Assembly: GCA_013397455.1 (NCBI GenBank)
Contig: VYZB01000015.1
Span: forward strand, 3,031,071-3,095,070
Length of the DNA: 64,000 nt
Origin: Crotophaga sulcirostris
Taxonomy: Eukaryota; Chordata; Aves; Cuculiformes; Crotophagidae
Direction: 5' to 3'
Shown here: in pieces, positions 63,364 through 64,000 of the stretch
Numbering within the stretch: position 1 is the stretch's first letter
Layout: every line of letters begins with the position of its first letter
Program-made: the position numbers and the translations under genes
Notes under the pieces: generated by a model
What the model was told of the DNA's origin: nothing
Seen by the model: only the letters and a program-made list of their open reading frames with translations
Databases searched by the model: none

Positions 63364-64000
63364 GTAAGGGAATAGCTGGATATAGCTCAGTCTAATTTTC
63401 CATTCTTATAGGTTATAAAGACTGTTTTCTTACGATTTTGTATAGAACACTCCTACGCATGATAATCACTTTACATCTTGGGAAGCTGAATAGATAACAT
63501 CTGCATCGTGACATCTCAAAATTATAAAATGTCTAATAGTGTAAATTCTGAGAAATGTTTACTGGCACTTGTGTTTTTCACTGTAGCCAAAAGTGGATGA
63601 AAAGTCAAAGAAATCATATACATAATCAGTGATTTTTTTAGTCTTCACCCACTCTTGTGTCCAAACAAAATGAAATTGGAGAAATGTCTGTGTTCCCCAT
63701 CTTTCTGAGATGCTTTGAGATGTCTCTTTCAGAGAAGTGTTTGTGCTATGTAGTTGTTCGAAGTCTGGAGTAACTTGCTTACCTGTTTGGGGTTGTACAC
63801 TGCATCTAGAAGTGGAAGTTTTGGAGAATGTTTTTGTATGCTGTGTACCTTTGTGTGTCACATCCAGACTGATCCTTACCAAAGGGGAGACGTACATGAA
63901 GCACTATGTGTCTTGAGCCCATTCTTTTGATCAGAGCTAATACCAATACCTTCAAAGCTATGAGCAACTGCATCTTCAAGTAGCTATGTCTGTTTCTTCT
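63364..64000 (+). other. NELL2: Start of intron after exon I (partial)
   Basis: The donor is GTAAGG and the intron runs off the window. The first EGF-like exon is not reached. A minus-strand open frame of 112 codons (63897-63559) shows no known domain and is treated as chance. Confidence 0.9.

Larger units (their letters stand above)
1..64000 (+). other. NELL2: NELL2 gene, internal part (9 exons and flanking introns)
   Basis: Nine exons on the + strand join in phase into 335 codons that read as the middle N-terminal half of NELL2, equivalent to roughly residues 62-397 of the human protein of about 816 residues. The family is a secreted glycoprotein with a thrombospondin-N domain, a coiled coil for trimer formation, VWC domains and EGF repeats. 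Known roles of NELL2 include axon guidance through Robo3 and luminal signalling in the male tract through ROS1. Exon phases run 1-2, 2-0, 0-0, 0-1, 1-0, 0-0, 0-1, 1-0 and 0-1, every junction is GT/AG, and no exon has a frameshift or stop. The gene is therefore intact as far as it is visible. The start codon, promoter, EGF domains and 3' end are outside the window. NELL1 is the paralogue. The wording of every exon fits NELL2 better. Confidence 0.96.

Noticed and set aside
63559..63897. Minus-strand frame of 112 codons after exon I
   Set aside because: Composition and motifs are unlike any family I know. It lies in intron directly after a NELL2 donor.
1..64000. tRNA, rRNA, CRISPR array, phage or bacterial operon structure
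   Set aside because: Spliced exons, CR1 elements and an ERVL-type LTR show vertebrate nuclear DNA. No RNA-gene signature or regularly spaced repeat was seen.

Overview
The window is a piece of a vertebrate nuclear genome, most likely a bird. It lies inside a single large gene on the + strand that I recognise as NELL2 (NEL-like 2, first described in chicken as NEL). Nine coding exons can be placed to the base by GT/AG splice sites and continuous reading phase: 17758-17908, 32069-32242, 32351-32447, 36253-36325, 36500-36582, 37608-37736, 38991-39093, 60821-60912 and 63261-63363. They total 1005 nt, or 335 codons, and encode the middle N-terminal part of the protein. The order is most of the thrombospondin-N/laminin-G-like domain, a coiled coil, the first VWC domain and the second VWC domain. 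The signal-peptide exon(s), the EGF repeats and the C-terminal VWC domains lie outside the window. The + strand is the coding strand throughout.

Layout: 1-17757 is upstream intron with one short CR1 tail, simple repeats and no recognised exon. 17758-17908 is the first exon, followed by a 14.2 kb intron holding two CR1 LINE fragments in tandem (20844-22461) and a 7-base assembly gap beside a poly-C run (26804-26810). 32069-39093 is a compact block of six exons with introns from 108 nt to 3.8 kb. A 21.7 kb intron (39094-60820) follows. It contains two more CR1 fragments, two perfect hairpins and a solo LTR of ERVL type (48267-48964) flanked by a 5-bp target duplication. The last two exons (60821-63363) encode the second VWC domain.

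The bird assignment rests on several CR1 3' ends in both orientations, on exon translations that agree closely with what I remember of chicken NEL, and on an LTR that I associate with neoavian birds. Several residues in the first VWC domain differ from the chicken protein as I recall it, so a non-galliform bird is more likely than chicken. No second protein-coding gene, rRNA, tRNA or CRISPR array was found. The other long open frames are intronic chance frames or CR1 remnants. I found no undescribed system. The most noteworthy points are the paired-exon architecture of the two VWC domains, the sense-oriented LTR, the two hairpins and some splice-site peculiarities.
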